Assembly (NCBI RefSeq): GCF_003182475.1
Contig: NZ_QGTS01000002.1
Location: forward strand, 124,001 to 188,000
Source of the DNA: Mangrovibacter plantisponsor
GTDB lineage: Bacteria; Pseudomonadota; Gammaproteobacteria; Enterobacterales; Enterobacteriaceae
DNA length: 64,000 bases
Direction of reading: 5' to 3'
Shown: piece after piece, positions 8,814-19,300 of the stretch
Numbering within the stretch: position 1 is the stretch's first letter
Layout of the letters: each line of letters starts with the position of its first letter
Position numbers and translations under genes: made by a program
Notes under the pieces: generated by a model
Databases searched by the model: none
What the model was told of the DNA's origin: nothing
Seen by the model: only the letters and a program-made list of their open reading frames with translations

Positions 8814-10604
8814 TTACATCTCGTGAGTCGGTGTGAAACAAACATGAATTTGGGTACCCTGCTGTGCTTCAGACTGAATATCCAGTTTCCCGCCCAGAAG
8901 CGATGCAGTACGGTCGGCCATAATCGTCAGCCCGTAGTGATTGAGGTGTGATACCTGCTTGTCCAGGCCAATACCATTGTCGGTAATATTCAGGTGCACC
9001 AGATTATTCGGGGTGTCCATGGTCAGTGACACGGTTACCTGGCTGGCATTCGCATGTTTATAAACATTATTAAGTGCTTCACGAATGATCTGGAACAGGT
9101 GAATAGCCTGTGGTGGACTCACTTTATTTGCCGGGATTTGATAATTGAATTCTATCGGAAAACCGAGTTTTTGGCTGTATTCAGCAATACAACCTTCAAT
9201 AGCGGGTAATAATCCAACGCCGCTGAGTTGTAAACGAAAAGTGGTCAGTAATTCTCGGAGTTGTTTATAAGTGACGTCCAGTTCTCGGCGGATATCCGCA
9301 ATCAGGGTTTGTTGCTTCTCGGTCAAATTATCCTGGTGACGTTGCAGGATACCCATCTTTATTTTCAAATACGAGAGCGACTGGGCAATAGAATCATGCA
9401 GTTCCCGGGCTATGGTGCTGCGCTCCTGAAGTAGCAGTAACTGGCGTTGGTGCTGCTCCTGGCGGGAAAGGGCAAGGTACTGCGTGAGCAGGTCGCAAAA
9501 GGTTGCAATCAGTTTTTGTTCTTCATAGTGAAGAGAGCAGTCTGCCGGGATATGTGCAGACAACGTGCCATAAATTTTGTTGCAGTCGGTCAGTAGCCAC
9601 TCCTGGGCCTGCGTTGCCTCTGAACCATTATCTGGCGTGTGCAGGCAGCGCTGGCACGCACTGTCAACGCAAAACTCAGGCCGGGCACCGCCAAAAGTCA
9701 GGTTTTCAAACTGGCTGGATTGCTGAATATCAGTAAATGTCAGGTGAATTTGCCGCAGCGGCGTCAGCGACATTAATTCCTCAATCAAAGGGGCGAGCGT
9801 TTTACAGGTATGCGTTTGGCGATTAAATTCGCGGCCGCTCCGGTAGAGAAAATCAAGGTAACGGTTTTGCAATTGTAATTGCGCGGTTTTTTCCTCAACG
9901 CGTTGTTCCAGATCCTCATAGGTTGTTTTCAGTTCAGCGGCCATGGCGTTAAGCGCATTACCCAGTTCCCCCATTTCATCTTTATAGTTGCGGGTATCCA
10001 GTTTATGGGAAAACTCGCCAGCCTGAATCGCGCTGGCCATATTAAGCAGTTGACGCCAGGGTTGAAAAAGACGCTTACGTAAAGTCAGAATGGCAATAAA
10101 CAAAAACAACAGCGTTAATACAGTAAAAATGCGCTGCGTTATTGTTATCTCGGTAATTTGCTGTTCCGTGTGGCGGTCGATTTGTGAAATAAGCACATTC
10201 AGATTTGCCACAAACTTCTCAACACTGGCGCGGCCCTGTTCCGGCGTGCGTGATTTCAGCAGTTGCGGCTTCACCTGTTGATACCAACTATCAGTGATAG
10301 TTTGATAAGCGCGATGAAAGCCTTCAGTACGTACAACATCGCGAAACAGCGGCGAATGCAGTTCATCTTCCAGATGGTTCACTTCATTCATATTGTCCGG
10401 TGTCAGCGGCAGCATCGACAATATCCGGTAGCTTTGCATGCGCACCGCGCCAATGCGGTTGATGGTGTGTGCGTTCCCCTGAATGCTTTCTGCACTGCGT
10501 TCGCTAATAAACATCCCGGTGAATGCGAGTGTGCTCAGGCAAAGCATCGCCAGAGTAATTGTGTTCATCACTGAGAAGTGATACCAGAATTTTAGCTTTC
10601 TCAT
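8814..10604 (-). CDS. narX: Nitrate/nitrite sensor histidine kinase NarX
   Basis: Membrane sensor kinase that detects periplasmic nitrate/nitrite and phosphorylates NarL. It has 596 residues (598 in E. coli). The first transmembrane segment (about 12–33) is followed by the ligand-binding P-box (about 44–60, RMQSYR core), then a second membrane helix near 155–175 and a HAMP domain. The central module carries the cysteine cluster C-V-D-S-A-C-Q-R-C. A HisKA_3 domain with ARELHDSIAQSL (His near residue 400) and a C-terminal HATPase domain (NVYKHA, DNGIGL) follow. It is cotranscribed with narL. In E. coli narXL is divergent from narK; here it converges with narI. Confidence 0.94.
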   Translation of the reverse strand: MRKLKFWYHFSVMNTITLAMLCLSTLAFTGMFISERSAESIQGNAHTINRIGAVRMQSYRILSMLPLTPDNMNEVNHLEDELHSPLFRDVVRTEGFHRAYQTITDSWYQQVKPQLLKSRTPEQGRASVEKFVANLNVLISQIDRHTEQQITEITITQRIFTVLTLLFLFIAILTLRKRLFQPWRQLLNMASAIQAGEFSHKLDTRNYKDEMGELGNALNAMAAELKTTYEDLEQRVEEKTAQLQLQNRYLDFLYRSGREFNRQTHTCKTLAPLIEELMSLTPLRQIHLTFTDIQQSSQFENLTFGGARPEFCVDSACQRCLHTPDNGSEATQAQEWLLTDCNKIYGTLSAHIPADCSLHYEEQKLIATFCDLLTQYLALSRQEQHQRQLLLLQERSTIARELHDSIAQSLSYLKIKMGILQRHQDNLTEKQQTLIADIRRELDVTYKQLRELLTTFRLQLSGVGLLPAIEGCIAEYSQKLGFPIEFNYQIPANKVSPPQAIHLFQIIREALNNVYKHANASQVTVSLTMDTPNNLVHLNITDNGIGLDKQVSHLNHYGLTIMADRTASLLGGKLDIQSEAQQGTQIHVCFTPTHEM

Positions 10605-10861
10605 GAATTATTCAACTGCACTGCGTTGTCGCTGACAGGGGGATTGGCGGCTATTTGTAAACCGTAGCAAGCCTGGTCCATAAATGACAATAAAAAAGAA
10701 CACTCCTGGCTAACTGTTGATGCTTTTGGGTAGTTTATCACGGTGGAAAGCGGAAAAGCTGGGGCAGTGTCAACGTAATGGAATTTATTGCATCTGTGAT
10801 TAACCTTATTTATGCAATGTACAGGCACAACCCGCTACCCTGGTTGTGCCATTATGTGGTG

Positions 10862-11674
10862 TTAATAACTGATCTTATTTGTCTTCCTGTTACCGCTTTC
10901 CTGTTGGGGTTTAAATAACGCCAGCCGGTTATCCAGCGCCTGGGTGTACAACATGGTATCCACACCTACGGCGACAAATGTGGCACCCCATTCAATCACC
11001 TTGTTAGCCATTTCTGGGTCAACAGCAAGAAAACCGGCGGCTTTCCCCGACTGGCATATACGCTTAATTGTTTGTTCGATAATAGCCATGACCTCCGGGT
11101 GGTTGGCGTTATCCGGGTGGCCCAGAGAGGCAGAAAGGTCTGCCGGGCCAATAAACACACCATCAATCCCTTCGACATCCAAAATAGCATCCAGGTTTTC
11201 CAGCGCAGTTTTACTCTCAACCTGAATCAGTAAACATAACGTACTATTAACCTGAGCCATGTAGTTTTCTATTCGCCCCCAGCGGGCAGCCCTGGCAACA
11301 CTGGCACCAACTCCACGGACACCTTCCGGGGGGTAACGAGTGGCGGCAACAACATCACGGGCCTGTTCCGCTGTATCTACCATCGGCACCAGAAGAGTTT
11401 GGGCACCAATATCCAGTACCTGCTTAATTAAGGCATGGCTGCCTTCTACCGGGCGAATAACCGGTTCACTGTCATAGGGGGCAACAGCCTGCAACTGATG
11501 GTAGAGATCCTGTACTGTATTCGGTGCGTGTTCACCATCAATTAACAGCCAGTCGTAGCCCGCTGTGGCAGCAATTTCCGCCATATAACTGGTTGTGCTG
11601 CTTAACCACAACCCAACCTGGCATTCACCCCGGCGCAGCGCGGTTTTAAAGGGATTACACAATGTGTTTTTCAT
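10862..11674 (-). CDS. rhmA: 2-keto-3-deoxy-L-rhamnonate aldolase
   Basis: Class II (metal-dependent) HpcH/HpaI-family aldolase that cleaves 2-keto-3-deoxy-L-rhamnonate to pyruvate and lactaldehyde. It has 270 residues. Family motifs are [10 protein letters not shown], the metal-site segment [12 protein letters not shown], and [10 protein letters not shown]. It is the distal gene of rhmR-rhmD-rhmT-rhmA, the same gene order as E. coli yfaXWVU. GarL and HpaI are relatives; the neighbouring L-rhamnonate dehydratase decides the call. An inverted repeat (10824–10832 with 10842–10850) lies just after the stop but lacks a T tract. Confidence 0.93.
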   Translation of the reverse strand: MKNTLCNPFKTALRRGECQVGLWLSSTTSYMAEIAATAGYDWLLIDGEHAPNTVQDLYHQLQAVAPYDSEPVIRPVEGSHALIKQVLDIGAQTLLVPMVDTAEQARDVVAATRYPPEGVRGVGASVARAARWGRIENYMAQVNSTLCLLIQVESKTALENLDAILDVEGIDGVFIGPADLSASLGHPDNANHPEVMAIIEQTIKRICQSGKAAGFLAVDPEMANKVIEWGATFVAVGVDTMLYTQALDNRLALFKPQQESGNRKTNKISY

Positions 11675-11701
11675 ATTTGTTCCTCGTTAGACGGGTGTTA
11701 A

Positions 11702-13000
11702 TCATTTACTGGTATGAGGGGCTGCCGGGGTATGGCTAAGCGGCTTTTTTGGTGAGCGCAGGCTGACAATCGCCAGGGAGCCCAGCAACGCGATGGCAGC
11801 CAGTGTCAACAGACCTGCGGCCGGGAAACCAAACCGTGCTTCTGCTTCCACACGAATCACAGGCGCGAGAAAACCGCCTACAGCACCGAATAAGTTGATA
11901 AAACCAATACCGGCTGCCAGCGCGGTACCTGAAAGCAATTGAGTTGGCATAGTCCAAAAAATAGGTTGTACGGCAATAAAACCAATGGCAGCAAAACACA
12001 GGGCAATAATGGCAGCCACCGGGCCGACAAGGCCGGAAATACCAATTCCCAATGCGGCAAGAAGCAGAGTGGTCGCGGCGGTTAGCCTGCGCTCACCGGT
12101 TTTGTCGGAGTAGCGTGGAATCAGCCATGTTCCGAACAGAGCGGCTACCCAGGGTATTGCAGTAACCACAGAGGCGGTAAAGCCCACTTTGGTGCCCAGC
12201 AGGGCAGCAACCTGGCTGGGTAAAAAGAAAATAAGTCCGTATACCGCAATCTGAATAGTCATGTAGATAAGCGCAAGGTGCCACACCCGGGAATTTTTAA
12301 GCGCAACACTGAATCGGGATGTGAGTTTTGTTTCTTCTTCACTGGCCAGTTGGCGAATGAGCGCCTGCTTTTCATCATGGCTTAAAAAGCGTGCCTGCTC
12401 AGGTGTATTATCTAAATACAGGAAGGTGAAAACACCAGCGACCACGGCCAGCAAACCTTCAATAATAAACATCCAGAACCAGCCAGCGAATCCCATAAAA
12501 CCATGCATTTCCAGCAAAGCCCCCGATAATGGTGAACCCAGGGTTAATGCCAGAGGTGCCCCCATATAAAACAGCCCCATAATCGCTGCGCGGTTTTGTT
12601 GCGGAAACCACTGAGAGGTCAGGTAAATCATTCCAGGGAAAAAACCGGCTTCGGCAGCACCGAGCAAAGTACGTACCAGGAGAAATTTTGCTTCTGTATC
12701 TGCAAAGGCCATTGCTGCAGAAAGCGCACCCCACACAAGCGTGGTGCCGCCAATCCAGGTGCGGGCACCAATCTTTCGCATCATCAGGTTAGCGGGTACA
12801 CCCAACAGGGCATACACCACAAAAAAGATCCCCGCGCCCAGGGCATAAGCTTCATTACTCAGTCCGGTGTCCAGTTGGTAGGCTTCTTTGGCAAAACCAA
12901 TATTTGATCTGTCCAAAAACGACAGGACATAAAGTGCCAGCATAAATGGCAGCAAGCGGGCACGGTTTTTCTTCACTGCGCTGTCAAGATGCAGATTCAT
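11702..13000 (-). CDS. rhmT: Probable L-rhamnonate transporter (MFS)
   Basis: Major-facilitator permease of the anion:cation symporter type, expected to take up L-rhamnonate or related sugar acids at the inner membrane. It has 432 residues with about 12 hydrophobic helices and the N-terminal signature LSFLDRSNIGFAK. The ATG at 13000 was chosen because it is preceded by GAGGA at 8-base spacing and matches the E. coli RhmT N-terminus; an upstream TTG at 13015 overlaps that ribosome site. The substrate is inferred from operon context. Confidence 0.88.
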   Translation of the reverse strand: MNLHLDSAVKKNRARLLPFMLALYVLSFLDRSNIGFAKEAYQLDTGLSNEAYALGAGIFFVVYALLGVPANLMMRKIGARTWIGGTTLVWGALSAAMAFADTEAKFLLVRTLLGAAEAGFFPGMIYLTSQWFPQQNRAAIMGLFYMGAPLALTLGSPLSGALLEMHGFMGFAGWFWMFIIEGLLAVVAGVFTFLYLDNTPEQARFLSHDEKQALIRQLASEEETKLTSRFSVALKNSRVWHLALIYMTIQIAVYGLIFFLPSQVAALLGTKVGFTASVVTAIPWVAALFGTWLIPRYSDKTGERRLTAATTLLLAALGIGISGLVGPVAAIIALCFAAIGFIAVQPIFWTMPTQLLSGTALAAGIGFINLFGAVGGFLAPVIRVEAEARFGFPAAGLLTLAAIALLGSLAIVSLRSPKKPLSHTPAAPHTSK

Positions 13001-13075
13001 AATAGAATTCCTCAATGGAGAGGTGGGCAGCTGGTATTAACACCAGCCGCTTCGTGGCTTTAATAACGGCTTTAA

Positions 13076-14281
13076 TTAATGAGAATAAGGGCGCTTCATG
13101 GCGCAATCGCGGTTGAGTTCAACACCAAAACCGGGTTTATCAAGAACAGACTGGTGGATACGCCCATTTACGGGAACGGGTTCATTAAGCAGAATCGGGT
13201 CGAACTGTGGGCGCAAAGTTGCGCAGTCCGGGCTGGTCATCAGAAATTCACTGAATGGGGTATTGGTAAAGGTAATCACGGCGTGGTGTGAATATACCGA
13301 TGAGCCGTGAGGCACAACCAGTTGCCCCCGGGATTTGGCGATCGCGGCAATTTCCAACAAAGTGGTTAACCCACCACACCAGCCAACATCGGGCTGCATA
13401 ATATCAATCCCGGTTTCCGAAAGAGTACGGAAGGATTGCAATGTACCGTGGTGCTCACCACTGGTTACCATCACGCCAGCAGGAACAGCGTGTTTCAGTT
13501 CACGGTAACCTTCAAATTGTTGTGGTGGCAGGCACTCTTCAATCCATTTTAAATTATAGGGGGCACAGGCATGGGCAAGACGGGTTGCGTAATTCACATC
13601 CTGGCTCATCCAGCAGTCCAGCATCAGCCAAAAATCGGGTCCGCATTTTTCACGGTATTCAGCCACCATGGCTGCATCTTTGCGGATACCAGCATCGCCA
13701 TCGTGTGGTCCCCAGTGGGTTGGCATTTTTCCCCCAATAAACCCCATTTCTTTGGCCAGGTCCGGGCGGGCGCCAGTGGCATAGAACTGGATTTCATCAC
13801 GTACAGCACCCCCCAGCAGGCGGAAGACCGGCAGGCCAACTACTTTCCCATACAGATCCCACAATGCTAAATCTACGCAGGAAATGGTGTTCATCACCAG
13901 TCCACCGGAGCCTGAATAGAATTGCGTAGCGCACAGCATTTGGTCATGGATTAATTTAATATCACTGACACATTTGCCTTCAATAAAACGGTTTAAGTGT
14001 TTTTCAACAATAAAACAACCCATTTCACCGGCAGTAGAAACTGCAAAACCTGTTTGACCATTATCGGCTTCAATTTCAACAATTAGTGTGCCAAGTACAT
14101 TAATACCAAATGACTGGCGGGATTGCTCGTAATCTTTATATTTACTCATTGGTGTAGCAATATGGTCATCAATCCAGTGATTACCTTGCTGGTCATGGTA
14201 ATCAGCTCCGCCTGCACCGGCATCTGCTGTTGCACCTCCGCAGAAAAAAGCACGGATTTGTTTAATCTTAGGTAGGATCAT
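13076..14281 (-). CDS. rhmD: L-rhamnonate dehydratase
   Basis: Enolase-superfamily enzyme that dehydrates L-rhamnonate to 2-keto-3-deoxy-L-rhamnonate. It has 401 residues, the same length as E. coli RhmD and near-identical along much of it. The Mg-binding region includes [12 protein letters not shown], the IEECLPPQ segment and TSGEHHGT. The C-terminal [12 protein letters not shown] segment carries the general-base histidine. It is first after the regulator and its product feeds RhmA. Confidence 0.95.
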   Translation of the reverse strand: MILPKIKQIRAFFCGGATADAGAGGADYHDQQGNHWIDDHIATPMSKYKDYEQSRQSFGINVLGTLIVEIEADNGQTGFAVSTAGEMGCFIVEKHLNRFIEGKCVSDIKLIHDQMLCATQFYSGSGGLVMNTISCVDLALWDLYGKVVGLPVFRLLGGAVRDEIQFYATGARPDLAKEMGFIGGKMPTHWGPHDGDAGIRKDAAMVAEYREKCGPDFWLMLDCWMSQDVNYATRLAHACAPYNLKWIEECLPPQQFEGYRELKHAVPAGVMVTSGEHHGTLQSFRTLSETGIDIMQPDVGWCGGLTTLLEIAAIAKSRGQLVVPHGSSVYSHHAVITFTNTPFSEFLMTSPDCATLRPQFDPILLNEPVPVNGRIHQSVLDKPGFGVELNRDCAMKRPYSH

Positions 14282-14309
14282 TGTTCTCTCTCCATTATTA
14301 GTTAAATAA

Positions 14310-15089
14310 TCAGGAAGCTTTTAATTCCAGTGGGCTACGCCAGCCCAGCTTTCGGGAAATATTTTTAGCGCAAGCAATAGCTTTGCTGGCAAAAAAATCC
14401 TGGTTATCCAGGTTTATTTGCAGGCGCGTGCCGACAACTGAAATGGCGGCTGCGAGTTGGTTGCGTGAGTTAAATATCGGAGCTGCAACACAACGGACAT
14501 CGATATAATCTTCACCATTATCAAAACTCCATCCCTGGCGGCGAATGGACGCCAGTTCACGCTCCAGTTTTTGTCGTGAATCCAGAGTAGTGGCTGTATG
14601 GCGAACAAAATTCAGGTGATCCAGAATCTCGTTCTGTCGGGCTGTTTCCTGCCAGGCAAGCAGACACTTACCAATTCCTGAACTGTATAACGACAGGCTT
14701 TTCCCCTCATGTGAGCGCACACTAATAGTCGAGGGGGATTCAATTTTTAAAATGTAATAAGCGCTGTCGCCATCCATGATTCCCAGGTGGCACAATAAGC
14801 CTGTTTCCTCCATTAAATGAGTTAAATCCGGGCGAGAAATATCACGCAAATCCATTTTTCCTAATGCCTGTTCAGACAGTTCAACCAGCCGGGTCCACAA
14901 GCAATAATTATCCCTGGTGTCGGTAGAAATAAAGCGGTGTTTTTTTAATTCAGCTAACAATAAATAAGCGGTGCTCTTGGGGATGCCCAGTTCAGAAATA
15001 ATTTTCGCAGCCGGGCAGGGACCATAACTGGCAATCACATTAAGGATTTCAATGGCACGAGTAAGCGCTGGAACTTTAGAATTTTCCAT
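14310..15089 (-). CDS. rhmR: IclR-family transcriptional regulator of L-rhamnonate use
   Basis: IclR-family regulator of 259 residues. It has an N-terminal winged helix-turn-helix (about 8–60, [19 protein letters not shown]) and a C-terminal effector-binding domain with the IclR signature region around GIGKCLLAW and AAAISVVG. It is the first gene of the rhm operon, 28 bp upstream of rhmD, and matches E. coli YfaX (RhmR). The effector is presumed to be L-rhamnonate or a derivative; no operator was identified. Confidence 0.9.
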   Translation of the reverse strand: MENSKVPALTRAIEILNVIASYGPCPAAKIISELGIPKSTAYLLLAELKKHRFISTDTRDNYCLWTRLVELSEQALGKMDLRDISRPDLTHLMEETGLLCHLGIMDGDSAYYILKIESPSTISVRSHEGKSLSLYSSGIGKCLLAWQETARQNEILDHLNFVRHTATTLDSRQKLERELASIRRQGWSFDNGEDYIDVRCVAAPIFNSRNQLAAAISVVGTRLQINLDNQDFFASKAIACAKNISRKLGWRSPLELKAS

Positions 15090-15472
15090 TATACTGGACT
15101 CCGGTCTTAATCAATGGAATCAGTGTGGCGGCAGCCGAAGGGCATTTTTGTGAAAGGCATCAAAGAAAAGCTATGCTGGCACAAAACACCGCATGGTGGG
15201 CTGCAAAATGTGATGCATGGCACGGATTTCTTTTTGTCCAGTACAGTGGGTTGTACTTAATGGCCTTATTTATCTGTGTGTATAGCGTGTTACGGGGGAG
15301 CTACGGTGATATGGTCGGGGTGTATGCCAGTGACGGACCGGGGAAGGGGGAACCTGTCGATACCTGGTTATTTTATCTTTGTAGGGCTGGTTGCCTGCAA
15401 TATGAGTGGTTTCAGGTATAGTAATGGCGATTATATTGCCCCTGTTTATTTCCCCGGCCCCAAGGAGCCTTC
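15090..15472. other. Divergent intergenic region rhmR / alkA
   Basis: This is the 383-bp gap between two divergent genes and should hold both promoters. On the plus strand a weak -10-like TATAGT (15417–15422) lies 50 bp upstream of alkA without a good -35 at standard spacing. I see no clear Ada box. The ORF at 15125–15421 has no recognisable product. Nothing else is supported. Confidence 0.4.
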
Positions 15473-16357
15473 ATGCCGCCAGTGAGCACTGCTGAACATA
15501 CTGGAAAAGATAACGCTCTGTTTTTTCTCCCATACCACCCACCCTATGACTGGGCATGGATGAGCCAGTTTCTTGCTGCCCGTGCAGTAAATGGCCTGGA
15601 AGCTATTTCTCAGGAATCGTTCAGCCGTGTAATGACCATTGGTGGTGTTACCGGGCTGGTGGTTGCCCGGCCTGAACCACAGCACCACCGCTTACAGGTG
15701 GCTCTGAGCCCCAGCCTGGTACCGGTTGCTGAAATTGCCCTGGAGCGTGTGCGCCACTGGCTGAACCTTGGCCTGAACCCGGAAGAGGTTAACCAGGTAC
15801 TGGGGCCACTTGCTGCACTAAACCCTGGTATTCGGATGCCTGGTTGTATCTGCCCTTTTGAGCAAATGGTACGCGCAGTTCTGGGCCAGTTAGTGAGTGT
15901 GAAAATGGCAGCACAGCTTGCCACGCGCCTGGTAGACACTTTCGGAACGGCCTGCGCTCACGGGCAATTGTTCCCGCGGGCAGAGGTACTTGCCGGTTGC
16001 GACCCACTGGCACTGAAAAGTTTGGGTATGTCGTTACGCCGCGCACAAACCATTATTACTCTGGCTCAGTCGGTTGTGGCGGGGGAGTTCCCGCTGACCC
16101 CACCGGAAGATACCTCTGCTGGCCTGAAACAACTCATGTCCTGGCCGGGTATTGGCCGCTGGACAGCGAGTTATTTTGCTTTGCGCGGGTGGGGCGCTCA
16201 GGATGTGTTTCTGGAAGACGACTACCTGATCAAACAACGCTTTGCCGGGATGACGCCCGCACAAATCCGCCGCTATGCCGGGCGCTGGGCACCCTGGCGT
16301 TCACTGGCGCTACTGCATATCTGGAACAATGCAGGCTGGCAGCCAGAACTCAGTTAA
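15473..16357 (+). CDS. alkA: DNA-3-methyladenine glycosylase II
   Basis: Excises 3-methyladenine and other alkylated bases from DNA as the first step of base-excision repair. It has 294 residues (282 in E. coli), the extra residues being at the N-terminus before the conserved PPYDW. The helix-hairpin-helix is SWPGIGRWTASYFALRGW and the catalytic aspartate is D250 in EDDYLIKQRF, equivalent to D238 in E. coli. The start is supported by an AAGGAG ribosome site 6 bases upstream. It converges with dgcE and the two coding regions overlap by 8 bases, an arrangement shared with E. coli. Confidence 0.95.
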   Translation: MPPVSTAEHTGKDNALFFLPYHPPYDWAWMSQFLAARAVNGLEAISQESFSRVMTIGGVTGLVVARPEPQHHRLQVALSPSLVPVAEIALERVRHWLNLGLNPEEVNQVLGPLAALNPGIRMPGCICPFEQMVRAVLGQLVSVKMAAQLATRLVDTFGTACAHGQLFPRAEVLAGCDPLALKSLGMSLRRAQTIITLAQSVVAGEFPLTPPEDTSAGLKQLMSWPGIGRWTASYFALRGWGAQDVFLEDDYLIKQRFAGMTPAQIRRYAGRWAPWRSLALLHIWNNAGWQPELS

Positions 16358-19300
16358 TCGCAAAATAACTGCCATTCAGCAGCACTTCCAGTGGCTGCTG
16401 AGGGCCGATGCTGTCGCCAAAGATAAGATCCATGCCAATCCCCGACAGGGTGTCCATGGTTATCGCCTGAGCCACCGGGCCACCAATAGTCTGTAATTTC
16501 AGGCGTTGTGCATGGCCCTGGATGATAGTCACCATCATTTCATCCATCAGGTTTTCATGCACATGCTGCACCAGCGACTGCTCCAGTAATATGGCTTTAA
16601 ACAAATGGCGGGGGATCTGGTTAAAGATATCGAGATCGTCGCCAACCTGGCTGAGCGCTAATACACAACCGGCATCAACCAGTTGCTCAAGACCCTGCCT
16701 GACAAGGCCATCTATCCGGCCAACAACCTGGTTTTCGACAATCACCATCAAGCGGGCAGGGGGGAAGCGAGTTTCACGTAATAAACGCACCAGGGTTTCA
16801 ACCACTGTTCCGCTGTTAAGCCCGGCAACTGAAAGTGAGAGTGCTACAGTAAAGCCTTTCACAATAACCCGGCGCGCATGTTCCTTGAAGAACAACTCAA
16901 TCATGCGCAGATCCAGGGCTTTGTGCAGATCGGTGCTGCTCAGCGCGGCACGGAAATGGTTTTCTTCTATCATGTCGCCCGCGTTATTCCAGAGCTGAAC
17001 GCCCAGTAAATAGAAACTGCAACTTTCCGGAATGCGTGGTGAAGCAACAGGGCGAGCGGTAATCAGTACCGGGTTGTGAGCAATAATTGCCTGTTGTTCT
17101 TCTGCAGACAACTGGTTTTTCTTGCGCTGGTTGGTGTGCTTTTTCGCTTCAAAAACAGAAACACGCCCACGACCACTGTTCTTGGAGGCATAACAGGCGA
17201 TATCAGCCTGAGACAGTACCTCATTGGCGTCGTAATTATGTTCGTCAATAATCGTGATACCGGCACTGGCACCAATCCGGTAAGTTTGCTCTTCCCAGAT
17301 AAAGTGGTAGTCATTAATCATGCTGGTAATGTGTTCGGCAATATGGCGGGCGCTTTCCACAGAGCAGTTAGGTAACAACAGCGCGAACTCATCACCGCCC
17401 AGGCGTGCCAGGAAGTCGTTATTACGCAGCAAACTCAGCATCAGCGTGGAGAGCTCCCGTAACAGGCTGTCGCCCGCTGCATGGCCTGCCGTATCATTCA
17501 CCGCTTTAAATCTGTCCAGGTCAATAAACACCAGTGCGTGTTGTTGGCGGTTTTCAACGGCGCTGGCCAACAGGCGTTTCAGGTGGTTTTCAAAGCTGGC
17601 TCGGTTGGCAAGGTGTGTCAGGCCATCATGTGACGCACTGTAGGTTAACTGGCGCAGCATTTTGCGAGACTCAGTGACATCATGAATAACCAGCACAGTG
17701 CCAATACTTTCGCCATCCAGCGTACTGAGTGGCGTAATTGAGTAGTGAATATCGAAACTGTCGCCGGTGCGGGAGTGCAGAATCACGTCCTGCTCCATGG
17801 CTGAGCGGGTGGCATCGCCACTGTAGATGTTCTCCATAACCGGGCCGTTTTCACCAAAAGTGATATGCAGCACGGAAAGAATATACTGGCCAAACGCCTG
17901 CTCCTGCGGCCAGCCACTCATTTTTTCTGCCACCGGGTTCATAAAGGTGATGCGCATATCGACATCGGTACAAATAACGGCTTCACCGATGGCATCCAGG
18001 GTGATATGCAGGCGTTCTTTCTCCTGGTAGAGCGCATCATGGAGTTGTTTAACCTCGGTCATATCCATGCTGATACCCAGGTAACGCTCCACGTTGCCTT
18101 GCTTATTCAGCACCCGGTTTGCCAGGGTACGAATATGGCGGGTTTCTTCCTGAACCTGAATCCGGTACTCCACCTTGAACGGCTCTTTGCGCCGCAATGC
18201 GTCTGTGACTTCTGTTTTCACCACAGGCTGGTCATCTTCAACCAGGCAATCCATCCACAACTGGAATGAGGGTTTCAGGTGGCCTGGTACGCCGTAGAGC
18301 TCAAACATGCGCTTATCCCAGCTAATCTGGTCGTTCAGCATATCCCACTCCCAGATACCGATGCCGCCTGCTTCATTTGCCAGCGTAATCCGCTCCATCA
18401 GGCGCTTGTTCATCCATTCTGAATGTTTGAGGTCGTTAATGTCTTCAACCTGGGCAATGACATACAGTGGCGTGTTATTGGCATCACGCACGACGGAAAC
18501 GGCCAGTAACGCCCAGACAATATTGCCCTTACTGTTGTAGTAACGCTTTTCCATGGAATAGCTGTTAATTTCGCCACTGAGCAGTTTATCCATGTACTGC
18601 AAGTCGGTGTGCAAATCTTCCGGGAAAGTAATTTGCTGGAAGGTGAGGTTACGTAGCTGGTCATGGGTGTAGCCCAGAAATTTGCACAATGCTTTGTTGA
18701 CCTGCAACCAGCGCCCGTCAACCCCTACCAGGGCCATACCAATTGCTGAATGTTCCATGGCATTACGAAAGCGGGTTTCACTGGCGGTGATATTTTTACG
18801 CTCCTCGCGAAAAGAGTGCATCACCATAGTCATGATATGTGCAGGCAAGAGCAGCAGCAGGAAAGGCAGCCAGGGAGCGTGAGTATTAATTTCAGAGCCG
18901 GTAATCAGGGCGGCAGGGGTGTGCCCAAGGGCGAACATCAGGGAAATACCCATAATGCTCACCAGTGCTACGGCAAATGCTGCAACCTGAGGCAGACGAA
19001 TGGCGCTCCACATCAGGAAGACAATCACAAAGGTAAACGGCCATGGCAGAAAACGCAGTGCCAGGTAGCTCAGCAGCAATGTTGCCGCCATGGTCGCCAG
19101 GGTTTCCAGAAAACTGCGGGTTTTCAGTAAGCGGCGCAGGCTCTGGGGCGAAAATTGTAGCCCAATAGGGACAATTGCCAGGCAGCCAATGGCTTCTGAC
19201 ACGACCCAAACAAAGAAAACATTCAGTGGTTCATGAGGTGAGGTTGCCAGTAACACCAGCAAACCGCCCAGCACCGGCGGCACTACTGCGCTGGCAACGA

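Noticed and set aside
10824-10850. Inverted repeat after rhmA as a terminator
   Set aside because: The 9-bp stem is clear but neither strand has a T run after it; function left open.
15125-15421. ORFs in the rhmR–alkA gap
   Set aside because: No similarity, no convincing ribosome site, and overlapping ORFs in other frames; treated as divergent promoter DNA.
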